Source of the DNA: Pseudomonas frederiksbergensis
GTDB lineage: Bacteria > Pseudomonadota > Gammaproteobacteria > Pseudomonadales > Pseudomonadaceae
DNA length: 64,000 nucleotides
Direction: 5' to 3'
NCBI RefSeq assembly: GCF_001874645.1
Contig: NZ_CP017886.1
Coordinates: forward strand, 3,904,001 to 3,968,000
Made by a program: the position numbers and the translations under genes. Below are positions 33,618-43,118 of this stretch, one piece after another. A model generated the notes under the pieces. It was not told where the DNA came from. It made no database searches and was given only the letters and a program-made list of their open reading frames with translations. How positions within the stretch are numbered: position 1 is the first letter of the stretch; the number at the start of each line of letters is the position of its first letter.

Positions 33618-34520
33618 TCAATGACCTTGCTGTGCGACGGCTTTTGCGGCCGTGATCAGGCATTTGGTCAGCTCTGGCGAGGAGAACTTGGTCAGTACCG
33701 CGTTCGCCCCGGCCAGACGGGCTTTTTCGCTGTTCATCGCACTGTCCAGCGAGGTGTGCAGCAGGATATAGAGGTGGGAAAAGTCCGGGGTTTCACGCAG
33801 GGTTCGGGTGAGGGCATAGCCGTCCATCTCCGACATCTCGATGTCCGAGACAATCAGGTTGATCTGCTGCGCGGTGCCTTGCAGGTCCAGCAGGCAGTCG
33901 ATGGCTTCCCTGGCGCTGCGTGCGGTGTGACATTGCAGGCCGAGGTTGCGCAGGGTGTGTACCGATTGTTGCAGCGCCACCTGGCTGTCATCGACCACCA
34001 GAATGCGTGCGTTGCCCAGCACTTCGGCGTCTTCCATGCTCAGCTCGGTCGGGGCCGCTTCGATCTGTGCCGGGGCGATACCGTGGATGACTTTCTCGAT
34101 GTCGAGCACCTGCACCAGCGTGCCGTCGACCGAGGTCACGCCGGTGATGTACGCGCGCACGCCGCCGGAACCGTAGGGTGGCGGGCGGATGTCGGTGGTC
34201 AGGCAATGGACGATCTTGCTCACCGCCTGAACGTGCAGGCCCTGTTTGGAACGGCTGACGTCGGTAACGATCAGGCAGCCACCGTCCGGGTCCTCCAGCG
34301 GTCGCTCACCGATCGCCCGGCTCAGATCGATCACCGACAGCGAGGCGCCACGCAGGATGGCGATGCCTTTGACGTGCGGGTGCGACTCCGGCAGCCTGGT
34401 CAGCGGCGGGCAGGGAATGATTTCACTGACTTTCAGCAGGTTGATCGCCATCAGCTTGCCGCTGCGCAAGGTAAACAGCAGAAGCGAAAGTGAATCTGCG
34501 CGGGCTTTGTTGGAAGACAT
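33618..34520 (-). CDS. cheV: Chemotaxis coupling protein CheV (CheW-receiver)
   Basis: This 300-residue protein couples chemoreceptors to CheA and is itself phosphorylated. The N-terminal two-thirds is a CheW-like domain (about 10-155, LLLFTLRSGKLMAINLLKVS and GVTSVDGTLVQVLDIEKV). The C-terminal third is a receiver domain (about 172-295) with VVDDSQ, phosphoacceptor Asp226 in VSDIEMSEMDG, and a conserved lysine in LTKFSSPEL. Domain order and length are typical. It precedes the GNAT gene by a few bases and sits apart from the main chemotaxis operon. Confidence 0.92.
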   Translation of the reverse strand: MSSNKARADSLSLLLFTLRSGKLMAINLLKVSEIIPCPPLTRLPESHPHVKGIAILRGASLSVIDLSRAIGERPLEDPDGGCLIVTDVSRSKQGLHVQAVSKIVHCLTTDIRPPPYGSGGVRAYITGVTSVDGTLVQVLDIEKVIHGIAPAQIEAAPTELSMEDAEVLGNARILVVDDSQVALQQSVHTLRNLGLQCHTARSAREAIDCLLDLQGTAQQINLIVSDIEMSEMDGYALTRTLRETPDFSHLYILLHTSLDSAMNSEKARLAGANAVLTKFSSPELTKCLITAAKAVAQQGH

Positions 34521-34643
34521 AAAAACCTTCTGTGGAAAAAGGTGACGGGCGATTTTGGGACCGCCAGCAACTATTGATATCGGGTTATCGACGCGTACGG
34601 GGTGGGCTTTAGGCTTATTACAGGTGTGTTGAAGGGGGGCTTC

Positions 34644-34707
34644 AAAAGATCGCAGCCTGCGGTCGACCGGGTTTTTCTGTAGGAGCTGCCGCAGGCTGCG
34701 ATCTTTT
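34644..34707. repeat. Inverted REP pair
   Basis: AAAAGATCGCAGCCTGC at 34644 and GCAGGCTGCGATCTTTT ending at 34707 are inverted copies of the REP tail around a G/T-rich centre, between cheV and norR/fhpR. Confidence 0.85.
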
Positions 34708-34724
34708 GAGGGGCAACCGGGTTG

Positions 34725-36281
34725 CTATTTCATCCCCAACCGCTTGGCCATCCGCCCAAGGTTCGCCCGGTCCAAGCCTAGTTCACGGGCGGCGCTGGCC
34801 CAGTTGTTCTGGTGGCGTTCAAGACACGCGGTGATCAGCTGGCGTTGATAGTTTTCGGTGGCCTGGCGCAGGTCGCCGAATACTTCAGCGGTGGGTGCCT
34901 GGTCAATGCTCGCTGACGGTTGGGGTGTTTCGAGGGGCATGTGGGGCAAGTCCAGATCCGCCGCGCTCAGGCTGAGAATCTTCGGCCGTTCCCGTGAGTT
35001 GCCCAACGCTTTCAATGCACTGCGACCAATCAAGTGCTCCAGTTCGCGGACGTTGCCCGGCCAGGTGTAGGCCAGCAATGCCGCTTGGGCGTCGCTGCTC
35101 AGGCGCAGGCTGTTGAGGCCCATCCGCGAGCGGTTCTGTTCGAGAAAGTAACCGCTGAGCAGCAACACATCCCGACCGCGATCACGCAGTGCCGGCACCA
35201 GCAGCGGGTAGACGCTGAGGCGATGATAGAAGTCGGCGCGGTAGCGGCCGCTGCGCACCTCGAAGGCCAGATCACGGTTGGTCGCGGCGATCAGGCGCAC
35301 GTCGACCTGATGTTCCTTGTCGGAACCCAGGCGCTGCAACTGGCCGCTTTGCAGCACACGGAGCAATTTGGCCTGCACGGTCAGCGACAACTCGCCCACC
35401 TCATCGAGAAACAGCGTGCCGCCATTGGCCAGTTCGAATTTGCCGCGACGGTCGTTCAGCGCTCCGGTGAAGGCGCCGCGCACATGGCCGAACAACTCGC
35501 TTTCCACCAGGGTGTCGGGCAGCGCGGCGCAGTTGAGGCTGATGATCGGTTTATCGGCGCGCGGTGACGCGGCGTGGATCGCCTGGGCCACCAGCTCTTT
35601 GCCGACCCCGGTTTCGCCGGTGATCAGCACCGTCAGGTCGCTGCCGCCGACCAGGTTGATCTCTTCCACCAAGCGCTTGTGCGCTTTGCTCTGGCCGATC
35701 ATTTCGCGGTTCTGCTGACCGCTGGCCTGGCGATAGACCTCGGCGCGCTGGTGTTCGTCCTCTGCACGATTGGCCAGCCGCTCGATGCGTTCGGCGGCGT
35801 TGACCGTGGCCGCAGCGAGGCTGGCAAAGGCTTGCAAGGCGTCCAGTTCGATCGGCTCGAAGCGCTCCGGGTCGAGCGCATCGAGGGTCAGCAAGCCCCA
35901 CGGGCGCTCGTCTATAAACAGCGGGCAGCCCATGCAGTCGTGGACTTCCAGGTGATCGCCGTGGCCGTCGACCAAGCCGTCATAGGGGTCGGGCAAGGTG
36001 CTGTCGCTGGGGAAGCGCGTGGGCTCCGAGCGGCTGAGCAACGCTTCAAAGCGCGGGTGTTCGCTGACCTTGAAGCGCCGCCCGAGGGTGTCGGTGCTCA
36101 GGCCATCCACCGCCAACGGCACCAGCCATTCACCGTCGAGCCGCAGCAGGGCAGCGGCATCGCAAGGGAGCAGGGCGCGCAGGGCTTCGAGCAGGCGCCG
36201 GTAGCGCTCGCCTTCGGGCAGTTCGCGGGAAAGGTCAGAGACCAGTGGCAGCAACGCGGTGAGCAGGGTTTTTGCAGTCAT
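34725..36281 (-). CDS. norR: Nitric-oxide-responsive sigma54 activator NorR/FhpR
   Basis: This 518-residue enhancer-binding protein switches on NO detoxification. It has an N-terminal GAF domain with the iron-ligand region DPYDG and HDCMGCPL (about 98-120), and a central AAA+ domain with Walker A GETGVGKE (222-229) and GAFTGA (269-274), the sigma54 contact loop. A Fis-type helix-turn-helix follows at the C-terminus (NNWASAARELGLDRANLGRM). In P. aeruginosa the regulator of the flavohaemoglobin gene is called FhpR, which fits the divergent hmp gene here. Its ATG lies inside the first of three NorR-type sites, suggesting autoregulation. Confidence 0.93.
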   Translation of the reverse strand: MTAKTLLTALLPLVSDLSRELPEGERYRRLLEALRALLPCDAAALLRLDGEWLVPLAVDGLSTDTLGRRFKVSEHPRFEALLSRSEPTRFPSDSTLPDPYDGLVDGHGDHLEVHDCMGCPLFIDERPWGLLTLDALDPERFEPIELDALQAFASLAAATVNAAERIERLANRAEDEHQRAEVYRQASGQQNREMIGQSKAHKRLVEEINLVGGSDLTVLITGETGVGKELVAQAIHAASPRADKPIISLNCAALPDTLVESELFGHVRGAFTGALNDRRGKFELANGGTLFLDEVGELSLTVQAKLLRVLQSGQLQRLGSDKEHQVDVRLIAATNRDLAFEVRSGRYRADFYHRLSVYPLLVPALRDRGRDVLLLSGYFLEQNRSRMGLNSLRLSSDAQAALLAYTWPGNVRELEHLIGRSALKALGNSRERPKILSLSAADLDLPHMPLETPQPSASIDQAPTAEVFGDLRQATENYQRQLITACLERHQNNWASAARELGLDRANLGRMAKRLGMK

Positions 36282-36332
36282 AGTGACTCCGTGTAGTCGA
36301 GGTGACTATAAATCCACGTGTGTCGTTATGAC
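36277..36332. promoter_or_regulatory. Three NorR/FhpR binding sites (GT-N7-AC)
   Basis: GTCATAGTGAC (36277-36287), GTCGAGGTGAC (36296-36306) and GTCGTTATGAC (36322-36332) each fit GTC-N5-GAC. E. coli NorR is known to need three GT-N7-AC sites upstream of norVW, so the same number here supports a NorR enhancer. The first site covers the regulator's start codon. Confidence 0.8.
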
Positions 36333-36378
36333 TACATTTTTATTAAGTTGTTGATTTATATCGTTTTAATTATTGGCA

Positions 36379-36395
36379 TGGAAACTGATACGCAA
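36379..36395 (+). promoter_or_regulatory. Candidate sigma54 (-24/-12) promoter of hmp
   Basis: TGGAAACTGATACGCAA has GG (36380-36381) and GC (36392-36393) exactly ten bases apart, the invariant sigma54 spacing. Flanking matches to TGGCAC and TTGC are partial. It lies 47 bp after the last NorR site and about 47 bp before the hmp start. Confidence 0.55.
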
Positions 36396-36439
36396 TGGGT
36401 AGAAAGCTGTAAACCCAGTCGTTCAGGAGTATCCCCCTT

Positions 36440-37621
36440 ATGCTTAGCGCTCAAGACCGTGCCATCGTCAAATCCACCGTGCCGCTGCTGGAAAGCGGTG
36501 GCGAAGCCCTGATCACTCACTTCTACCGCATGATGCTCTCCGAGTACCCAGAGGTTCGTCCACTGTTCAACCAGGCGCACCAGGCCAGCGGTGACCAGCC
36601 TCGAGCCTTGGCTCGCGGGGTGCTGATGTACGCACGGCACATCGATCAGCTCGACCAGTTGGGCGACTTGGTGGCGAAGATCATCAACAAGCACGTTGCC
36701 CTGCAAATCCTGCCGGAGCATTACCCGATCGTCGGCACTTGCCTGCTGCGGGCCATTTCCGAAGTGCTCGGTGACGAGATTGCCACGCCAGAAGTGATGA
36801 GCGCCTGGGGCGCTGCCTACAACCAACTGGCCGACATCCTGATCGGCGCCGAAACCGCGATCTACGACCAGAAAGCCGCAGCGGTCGGCGGCTGGCGCGG
36901 GGCGCGGGAATTCACACTGGCCAAGCGCGTGGACGAGAGCGCGGAAATCACCTCGTTCTACTTTGAACCGGCGGACAAGGGGCCGATTCTTGCGGCAGAG
37001 CCGGGCCAGTACATCGGCATGAAACTGATCCTCGATGGCGAAGAAATCCGCCGCAACTATTCGCTGTCGTCCCTGGGCGACGACGGTCAGTACCGCATCA
37101 GTGTCAAACGCGAAGAGGGCGGTCGCGCCTCGAGTTACTTGCATGACCAGTTCCCTGTCGGCGCGAGCATCCTGCTGTTCCCGCCCGCGGGCGAGTTCAC
37201 CCTGACCGCCAGCGACAAACCGCTGGTGCTGATCAGCGGCGGCGTTGGCATCACACCGACCCTGCCGATGCTTGAAGCTGCGCTGGCCACTGAGCGTCCG
37301 GTGCACTTTATCCACTGTGCGCGTAACGGCGGCGTGCATGCCTTCCGCGAATGGATCAACGGGTTGGCCGAGCGTCACCCACAACTCAAACACTTCTATT
37401 GCTACGCCGAAGATGACGGCGTCAGCCCGGCGGCGCACAAGGTCGGGCTGTTGAGTCAGGAGCAGTTGGCCGACTGGTTGCCGCAAGAGCGCGACCTGGA
37501 TGCTTACTTCCTCGGTCCGAAAGGCTTCATGGCGGCGATCAAGCGCCACCTCAAGGCCTTGGGTGTGCCAGAGAAACAGAGCCGCTACGAGTTCTTCGGC
37601 CCGGCTGCTGCGCTGGAGTAA
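36440..37621 (+). CDS. hmp: Flavohaemoglobin / nitric oxide dioxygenase
   Basis: Hmp (Fhp) oxidises nitric oxide to nitrate with O2 and NAD(P)H. The 393-residue protein has an N-terminal globin domain (1-140; ALITHFYRMMLSEYPEVRPLFN and the proximal-His region INKHVALQILPEHYPIVG) and a C-terminal ferredoxin-reductase part. The latter has the FAD motif RRNYSLSS, REEGGRASSYLHD, and the NAD-binding block LISGGVGITPTLPM. AGGAG lies 11 bases before the ATG, a long spacing. It is divergent from norR/fhpR and probably its only local target. Confidence 0.95.
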   Translation: MLSAQDRAIVKSTVPLLESGGEALITHFYRMMLSEYPEVRPLFNQAHQASGDQPRALARGVLMYARHIDQLDQLGDLVAKIINKHVALQILPEHYPIVGTCLLRAISEVLGDEIATPEVMSAWGAAYNQLADILIGAETAIYDQKAAAVGGWRGAREFTLAKRVDESAEITSFYFEPADKGPILAAEPGQYIGMKLILDGEEIRRNYSLSSLGDDGQYRISVKREEGGRASSYLHDQFPVGASILLFPPAGEFTLTASDKPLVLISGGVGITPTLPMLEAALATERPVHFIHCARNGGVHAFREWINGLAERHPQLKHFYCYAEDDGVSPAAHKVGLLSQEQLADWLPQERDLDAYFLGPKGFMAAIKRHLKALGVPEKQSRYEFFGPAAALE

Positions 37622-37629
37622 GGCTTCTA

Positions 37630-37686
37630 AAAAGATCGCAGCCTGCGGCAGCTCCTACAGGGATATTCCGCAGGCTGCGATCTTTT
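37630..37686. repeat. Inverted REP pair
   Basis: AAAAGATCGCAGCCTGCGGC and GCAGGCTGCGATCTTTT face each other around CAGGGATATTC, between hmp and dsbB. Confidence 0.88.
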
Positions 37687-37843
37687 GATCTTCGGGATCG
37701 ATTCGCAAATTCTGCTTGAACGTTAATCCCTTCTTAACCGGTTTATCGTCTATTCCTCGATATCCACCGGTACACACCAGGCTCTCAAAGGTCAGAGTCA
37801 GCGTGTAGACTTCCGGGCAATAGATAGCTAGAAGGGAAACGCG

Positions 37844-38353
37844 ATGAGTGAGGAAATGATGCGGTTGGGACGCGAGCGGCGCTTTTTGGTCTTGCTGGGC
37901 ATCATCTGTCTGGCGCTGATCGGTGGCGCGCTCTACATGCAAGTGGTGCTGGGCGAGGCGCCATGCCCGCTGTGCATCCTGCAACGTTATGCGCTGTTGT
38001 TGATCGCAATCAGTGCCTTTATCGGTGCCGCCATGCGCACCCGCCGTAGCATCAGCGTGTTTGAAGGGCTGGTGGTGATCTTCGCCCTCGCGGGCGCTGC
38101 AGCCGCCGGGCACCACGTCTATACGCAGTTTTACCCGGCGGTCAGCTGCGGCATCGATGTGCTGCAACCGATTGTCGACGGTTTGCCGCTGGCGAAGATC
38201 TTCCCGCTGGGCTTCCAGGTCGACGGCTTTTGCGAGACGCCGTACCCGCCGATCCTCGGTCTGTCGCTGGCACAGTGGGCGCTGGTGGCCTTTGTGTTGA
38301 CCGTCGTGTTGGTGCCGCTGCTCATTTCGCGTAACCGCAAACACCTGAACTGA
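37844..38353 (+). CDS. dsbB: Disulfide bond formation protein B
   Basis: DsbB reoxidises periplasmic DsbA and passes electrons to quinone. The 169-residue inner-membrane protein has four hydrophobic helices, the first periplasmic cysteine pair in APCPLCILQRYAL (CPLC), and a second pair spread over VSCGIDVLQPIVDGLPL and DGFCETPYPP, all as expected. The ATG is preceded by GAAGGGAAAC. Pseudomonads often have two DsbB paralogues; which one this is cannot be told. An intrinsic terminator follows. Confidence 0.93.
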   Translation: MSEEMMRLGRERRFLVLLGIICLALIGGALYMQVVLGEAPCPLCILQRYALLLIAISAFIGAAMRTRRSISVFEGLVVIFALAGAAAAGHHVYTQFYPAVSCGIDVLQPIVDGLPLAKIFPLGFQVDGFCETPYPPILGLSLAQWALVAFVLTVVLVPLLISRNRKHLN

Positions 38354-38373
38354 GGCGCCCGACACAGGTCCCT

Positions 38374-38412
38374 AAAAAACGCCCCGGTCTCGTAAAGAGG
38401 CCGGGGCGTTTT
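38374..38412 (+). terminator. Intrinsic terminator after dsbB
   Basis: AAAAAACGCCCCGG and CCGGGGCGTTTT are inverted arms around TCTCGTAAAGAGG, 20 bp after the dsbB stop. Confidence 0.92.
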
Positions 38413-39159
38413 GCGTTTCAGCGGCTTTGTAAAAGGATCGTGATGCGCAGCAAAGCAGGGCGTGACGTATGTGCGACATGTTGTCACAGCCTAAGTGTCG
38501 CAACTCATTTCAAAGGCGGTTGTCGTCGCTGAAACTGACAAGGAATTTACCTTGTTGACGGGCCTTTCCGGCAGCCAGCAAATACGCCGCAACAGGCAGT
38601 TTTAACAGGCTCGGACGAATGGCCAAAGGCCTTGTGATAAGGGGGATTGGGCGAGGTCGGCGATACTTCGAGAGGGGCTTAAGCTGTCTGAACTGTGGAC
38701 AGTAGGCCTGGATTTTTTGGGGTTATTGTTGAGAATTAATCGCGATATCATGGGCAATCTTTGCAGATTTCGTTAATGATTGTTGCGGTATCCGATAAAA
38801 ATTATTTCGAGTTGAGACATGGTTTATACAACGTTACATATCTACAATCGCCCGCACTGAAATTCCGGCGCGGCGCTCTCCTTGGCACAAGGGGCGGTCG
38901 TGGGGCCGTAACGGGCTTCATTCGACGCCAGGTATCGGCGCCTTCCAACTATCCGCACCAAATGGAATTGGTCTGTAACAAGGCCTTTGACCACGAATTC
39001 GAATAAGAACTCACCGCTAGCCCAGGATGTGTCGACCAGCGTTTAACGCGCGACGGGCAAGCCCTTATTCAATCCAAGAAAAATGCCAACCCTTGGCAGG
39101 GTGAAGTGTTGGCGATCAAAACCCAACTGCATTGCGCAAGCTGCTTTAGAGGTCGTGAG
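38413..39159. other. Long intergenic region upstream of cyoA
   Basis: This 747-bp stretch has no convincing gene. Its middle (about 38690-38830) is A+T-rich and contains the likely promoter region of the cyo operon, for example GAGAATTAATCGCGATATCA. A possible 81-codon frame at 38761-39006 lacks a ribosome binding site and a recognisable sequence. Length and composition suggest regulated expression of cyo, but I could not assign Fur, ANR or Crc sites with confidence. Confidence 0.6.
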
Positions 39160-40104
39160 ATGAGTAAAAACAGGTACCCCAGACTACTAGGCTTATTGCC
39201 GCTGCTCGGCACGCTGTTGCTGGGAGGCTGCAACATGACTCTGCTCGATCCCAAGGGCCAGGTCGGCCTGGACGAGCGCAACCTGATCATCACCGCAACG
39301 CTGCTGATGCTGTTGGTCGTGGTTCCGGTCATCGTCATGACCTTCCTGTTCGCCTGGAAATACCGCGCGTCCAACAAGGACGCTGTCTACACCCCGAAAT
39401 GGTCGCACTCCACCAAGATTGAAGTCGCGGTGTGGGCTGTTCCAGTGCTGATCATCATTGCCCTGGGGTATGTCACCTACAAGTCGACCCACGCCCTGGA
39501 CCCTTACCGTCCGCTGGAATCCGACGTCAAGCCGATCACCATTCAAGTGGTCGCCATGGACTGGAAGTGGCTGTTCATCTACCCGGAACAAGGCATCGCC
39601 ACCGTCAACAAGATGGTGTTCCCGGCCAACACGCCCGTTAACTTCAAAATCACCTCCGACACCGTAATGAACTCGTTCTTCATTCCGGGCCTGGGCGGTC
39701 AGATCTACGCGATGGCGGGCATGGAGACCAAGTTGCACCTGATCGCCAATCAGAATGCCGAGTTTGACGGCATCTCCGCCAACTACAGCGGCGCTGGCTT
39801 CACTGGCATGAAATTCAAAGCAATCGCCACCTCTCAGGCAGATTTCGATGCCTGGGTCAGTGATGTCAAGAAGGCACCTAAACAGCTTGAAAAAGCTGAA
39901 TACGAAGCCCTTTCCAAACCAAGCCAGAACAACCCGGTTGAACTCTACTCCTCGTACGCGCCGAACCTGTTCCAGACCATCATCGACAAGTATGAAGGCA
40001 TGAAACCGGGCAAGCCGATGCACCACGAGAAGGAAGAGAAGGAAGTGGCCGGTATGGAAGGGATGGACATGAGTTCGCATTCAGCTGCCGGGGCAGAGGA
40101 GTAA
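39160..40104 (+). CDS. cyoA: Cytochrome bo3 ubiquinol oxidase subunit II
   Basis: CyoA is subunit II of the cytochrome bo3 quinol oxidase, a proton-pumping terminal oxidase favoured at high oxygen. The 314-residue lipoprotein has a signal peptide with lipobox LLLGGC, two membrane helices, and a periplasmic cupredoxin domain ([20 protein letters not shown]). The CuA cysteine ligands are absent, as expected for a quinol oxidase. The frame is open from 39106, but ATG 39160 starts the signal peptide. The C-terminal tail is Glu/His/Met-rich ([17 protein letters not shown]). It heads cyoABCDE. Confidence 0.95.
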   Translation: MSKNRYPRLLGLLPLLGTLLLGGCNMTLLDPKGQVGLDERNLIITATLLMLLVVVPVIVMTFLFAWKYRASNKDAVYTPKWSHSTKIEVAVWAVPVLIIIALGYVTYKSTHALDPYRPLESDVKPITIQVVAMDWKWLFIYPEQGIATVNKMVFPANTPVNFKITSDTVMNSFFIPGLGGQIYAMAGMETKLHLIANQNAEFDGISANYSGAGFTGMKFKAIATSQADFDAWVSDVKKAPKQLEKAEYEALSKPSQNNPVELYSSYAPNLFQTIIDKYEGMKPGKPMHHEKEEKEVAGMEGMDMSSHSAAGAEE

Positions 40105-40107
40105 ACG

Positions 40108-42138
40108 ATGTTTGGTAAATTAAGTTGGGAAGCGATCCCGTTCCACGAACCGATTGTGATGATTACCATCGCCATGATCGCGGTCGGTGGTCTGGCGGTC
40201 TTCGGGCTGATCACCTATTTCAAGAAGTGGACCTACCTGTGGACCGAGTGGCTGACGTCGGTCGACCACAAGAAAATCGGCGTGATGTACATCATCGTGG
40301 CCATGGTCATGCTGCTGCGCGGTTTTGCCGACGCCATCATGATGCGTTCCCAGCTGGCCCTGGCCACTGAGGGTTCGCCTGGCTACCTGCCACCTGAACA
40401 CTATGACCAGATCTTCACCGCTCACGGTGTGATCATGATCATCTTCATGGCGATGCCATTCTTCACCGGCCTGATGAACCTTGCAGTGCCGCTGCAGATC
40501 GGCGCACGTGACGTTGCCTACCCGTTCCTGAACTCCCTGAGCTTCTGGCTGCTGGTCTCCGGCGTGGTGCTGGTAAACGTGTCCCTGGGTGTCGGCGAAT
40601 TCGCCCGTACCGGTTGGGTTGCGTATCCACCGCTGTCGGAACTGGGCTACAGCCCGGGCGTGGGTGTGGACTACTACATCTGGGCGCTACAGCTATCGGG
40701 TCTGGGGACGACGCTAACGGGGGTCAACTTCCTGGCCACCGTGCTGAAAATGCGTACCCCGGGCATGAAAATGATGGACATGCCGATCTTCACCTGGACC
40801 TGCACCTGGGCCAACGTTCTGATCGTCGCTTCCTTCCCGATCCTGACTGCCACCCTGGCGTTGCTGACGCTTGACCGTTACATGGATTTCCACATTTTCA
40901 CCAATGAACTTGGTGGCAATCCGATGATGTACGTCAACCTGTTCTGGGCCTGGGGTCACCCCGAGGTTTACATCCTGATTCTGCCGGCGTTCGGGATCTT
41001 CTCCGAAGTCATCTCGACCTTCACCGGCAAGAAACTGTTCGGCCACCACTCGATGATCTACGCCAGCGGCGCGATCTCGATCCTCGGCTTCATGGTCTGG
41101 CTGCACCACTTCTTTACCATGGGTTCGGGTGCCAACGTCAACGCCTTCTTCGGTCTGGCGACGATGCTGATTTCGATCCCGACGGGGGTGAAGCTATTCA
41201 ACTGGCTGTTCACCATCTACCAGGGTCGTCTGCGTTTCACCAGCCAGGTGCTGTGGACGCTGGGCTTCATGGTGACCTTCGCCATCGGCGGCATGACCGG
41301 CGTACTGCTGGCCATCCCGGGTGCTGACTTCGTACTGCACAACAGCCTGTTCGTGATCGCGCACTTCCACAACGTGATCATCGGCGGCGCCGTGTTCGGT
41401 TACATCGCAGGCTTCGGCTTCTACTTCCCGAAAGCGTTCGGCTTCAAGCTGCACGAAGGTTGGGGCAAGGCAGCATTCTGGTTCTGGATCTCGGGCTTCT
41501 TCGTCGCGTTCATGCCGCTCTATGTACTGGGCTTCATGGGCATGACCCGTCGTCTGAACAGCACCACCAACCCTGAGTGGACGCCGTACCTGCACGTTGC
41601 AATGGTCGGTGCGGTACTGATCGCCTTCGGTGTTGCCTGCCAGTTGATCCAGTTGTACGTGAGTATCCGTGATCGCAAGCTGCCACAGAACATGTGCGAA
41701 GCCGGCGACCCGTGGAATGGCCACACGCTGGAATGGTCGACCTCGTCGCCACCACCGTTCTACAACTTCGCTGTACTGCCAAAAGCCGACGGCATCGACC
41801 CGTTCACCGAAGCCAAGGAAAACGGTACTGCGTACCAGGCTCCGGCCAAGTACGAGCCGATCCACATGCCAAACAACACCGCGACCGGTCTGGTCATGGG
41901 TGCTCTGTTGACCGTGTTCGGTTTCGCGATGATCTGGCACATCTGGTGGATGGCCATCTTTGGCCTGGCTGGCACCGTGATCTATTTCGTGATCCACGCT
42001 GCCCGTGATGATCAGGGCTACATGGTGCCGGTCGACGTGATCGAGCGCATCGAAGCCGAGCAGCACAAGCGTCTGGTTGCGGCCAAAGCGATTCCGGCCA
42101 CCGCCACCCGTGTTGAAACCTCGTTGGAACAGGCTTAA
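40108..42138 (+). CDS. cyoB: Cytochrome bo3 ubiquinol oxidase subunit I
   Basis: CyoB is the catalytic haem-copper subunit. The 676-residue protein has about 15 membrane helices. The haem and CuB ligand regions are visible: [15 protein letters not shown] (low-spin haem His), [20 protein letters not shown] (CuB His and cross-linked Tyr), WLHHFFTMG (CuB His pair) and [17 protein letters not shown] (haem His pair). It starts three bases after cyoA and ends three bases before cyoC. Confidence 0.97.
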   Translation: MFGKLSWEAIPFHEPIVMITIAMIAVGGLAVFGLITYFKKWTYLWTEWLTSVDHKKIGVMYIIVAMVMLLRGFADAIMMRSQLALATEGSPGYLPPEHYDQIFTAHGVIMIIFMAMPFFTGLMNLAVPLQIGARDVAYPFLNSLSFWLLVSGVVLVNVSLGVGEFARTGWVAYPPLSELGYSPGVGVDYYIWALQLSGLGTTLTGVNFLATVLKMRTPGMKMMDMPIFTWTCTWANVLIVASFPILTATLALLTLDRYMDFHIFTNELGGNPMMYVNLFWAWGHPEVYILILPAFGIFSEVISTFTGKKLFGHHSMIYASGAISILGFMVWLHHFFTMGSGANVNAFFGLATMLISIPTGVKLFNWLFTIYQGRLRFTSQVLWTLGFMVTFAIGGMTGVLLAIPGADFVLHNSLFVIAHFHNVIIGGAVFGYIAGFGFYFPKAFGFKLHEGWGKAAFWFWISGFFVAFMPLYVLGFMGMTRRLNSTTNPEWTPYLHVAMVGAVLIAFGVACQLIQLYVSIRDRKLPQNMCEAGDPWNGHTLEWSTSSPPPFYNFAVLPKADGIDPFTEAKENGTAYQAPAKYEPIHMPNNTATGLVMGALLTVFGFAMIWHIWWMAIFGLAGTVIYFVIHAARDDQGYMVPVDVIERIEAEQHKRLVAAKAIPATATRVETSLEQA

Positions 42139-42141
42139 ACC

Positions 42142-42768
42142 ATGTCGAACTTAGTGACCAATGTTGGACACGCTCATGGTCATGACCATGGGCACGATGA
42201 CCATCACCACGACTCGGGCGAGATGACCGTATTCGGTTTCTGGCTCTACCTGATGACCGACTGCATTCTGTTTGCGTCGATCTTCGCGGTGTACGCGGTA
42301 CTGGTAAACAACGTAGCCGGTGGCCCGTCGGGCCACGACATCTTCGAACTGCCGTACGTGCTGGGTGAAACGGCCTGCCTGCTGTTCAGTTCGATCACCT
42401 ACGGCTTCGCCATGCTGGCGTTGTTCAAAGGCAAGAAGACTCAGGTGCTGGGCTGGTTGGCCATCACCTTCCTGTTCGGTCTGGGCTTCATCGGCATGGA
42501 GATCAATGAGTTCCATACGCTGATCTCCGAAGGCTTCGGTCCGAACCGCAGCGGCTTCCTGTCCGGGTTCTTCACCCTGGTCGGTACTCACGGTCTGCAC
42601 GTGACCAGCGGTCTGATCTGGATGGCGATCATGATGTATCAGGTCAACAAGCATGGCCTGACGTCGACCAACAAAACCCGGTTGAGCTGCCTGAGCCTGT
42701 TCTGGCACTTCCTGGACGTTGTGTGGATCTGCGTATTCACCGTTGTTTACCTGATGGGGACTCTGTAA
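42142..42768 (+). CDS. cyoC: Cytochrome bo3 ubiquinol oxidase subunit III
   Basis: CyoC is the 208-residue subunit III of the oxidase with five membrane helices; it stabilises the complex and lines the oxygen path. [32 protein letters not shown] and [14 protein letters not shown] are conserved blocks. The N-terminus before the first helix is unusually histidine-rich (ten His in about 20 residues: [15 protein letters not shown]), a metal-binding-looking tail I have seen in pseudomonad CyoC. It abuts cyoD directly. Confidence 0.95.
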   Translation: MSNLVTNVGHAHGHDHGHDDHHHDSGEMTVFGFWLYLMTDCILFASIFAVYAVLVNNVAGGPSGHDIFELPYVLGETACLLFSSITYGFAMLALFKGKKTQVLGWLAITFLFGLGFIGMEINEFHTLISEGFGPNRSGFLSGFFTLVGTHGLHVTSGLIWMAIMMYQVNKHGLTSTNKTRLSCLSLFWHFLDVVWICVFTVVYLMGTL

Positions 42769-43107
42769 ATGGCTAACGCAGCTCACTCACACGATGGTCA
42801 CGACGCCAGCCACGGCAGCGTCAAGTCCTACGCCATCGGCTTCATCCTGTCGGTGATCCTGACCGTCATTCCTTTCGGCCTGGTGATGTACCCATCCCTG
42901 CCGAAAGCCATGACCCTGTGGATCGTACTGGCCTTCGCAGTGATCCAGGTGCTGGTGCACCTGGTCTACTTCCTGCACCTGGACCGCTCCGCCGCCCAGC
43001 GTAACAACGTGATTGCGTTTGTCTTCGCGGCGCTGGTTATTGTCCTGTTGGTCGGTCTGTCGCTGTGGATCATGTTCAGCATCCATTCCGTCATGATGGC
43101 GCACTGA
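42769..43107 (+). CDS. cyoD: Cytochrome bo3 ubiquinol oxidase subunit IV
   Basis: CyoD is the 112-residue small subunit IV, with three membrane helices, that supports CuB-site assembly. It has the short histidine-containing N-terminus ([18 protein letters not shown]), then [20 protein letters not shown] and the family block [15 protein letters not shown]. The start immediately follows the cyoC stop. cyoE follows after 11 bases. Confidence 0.94.
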   Translation: MANAAHSHDGHDASHGSVKSYAIGFILSVILTVIPFGLVMYPSLPKAMTLWIVLAFAVIQVLVHLVYFLHLDRSAAQRNNVIAFVFAALVIVLLVGLSLWIMFSIHSVMMAH

Positions 43108-43118
43108 GGAAAGTCCGG

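Noticed and set aside
38761..39006. An 81-codon plus-strand frame before cyoA
   Set aside because: No ribosome binding site, no recognisable sequence, and it spans the A+T-rich promoter region.
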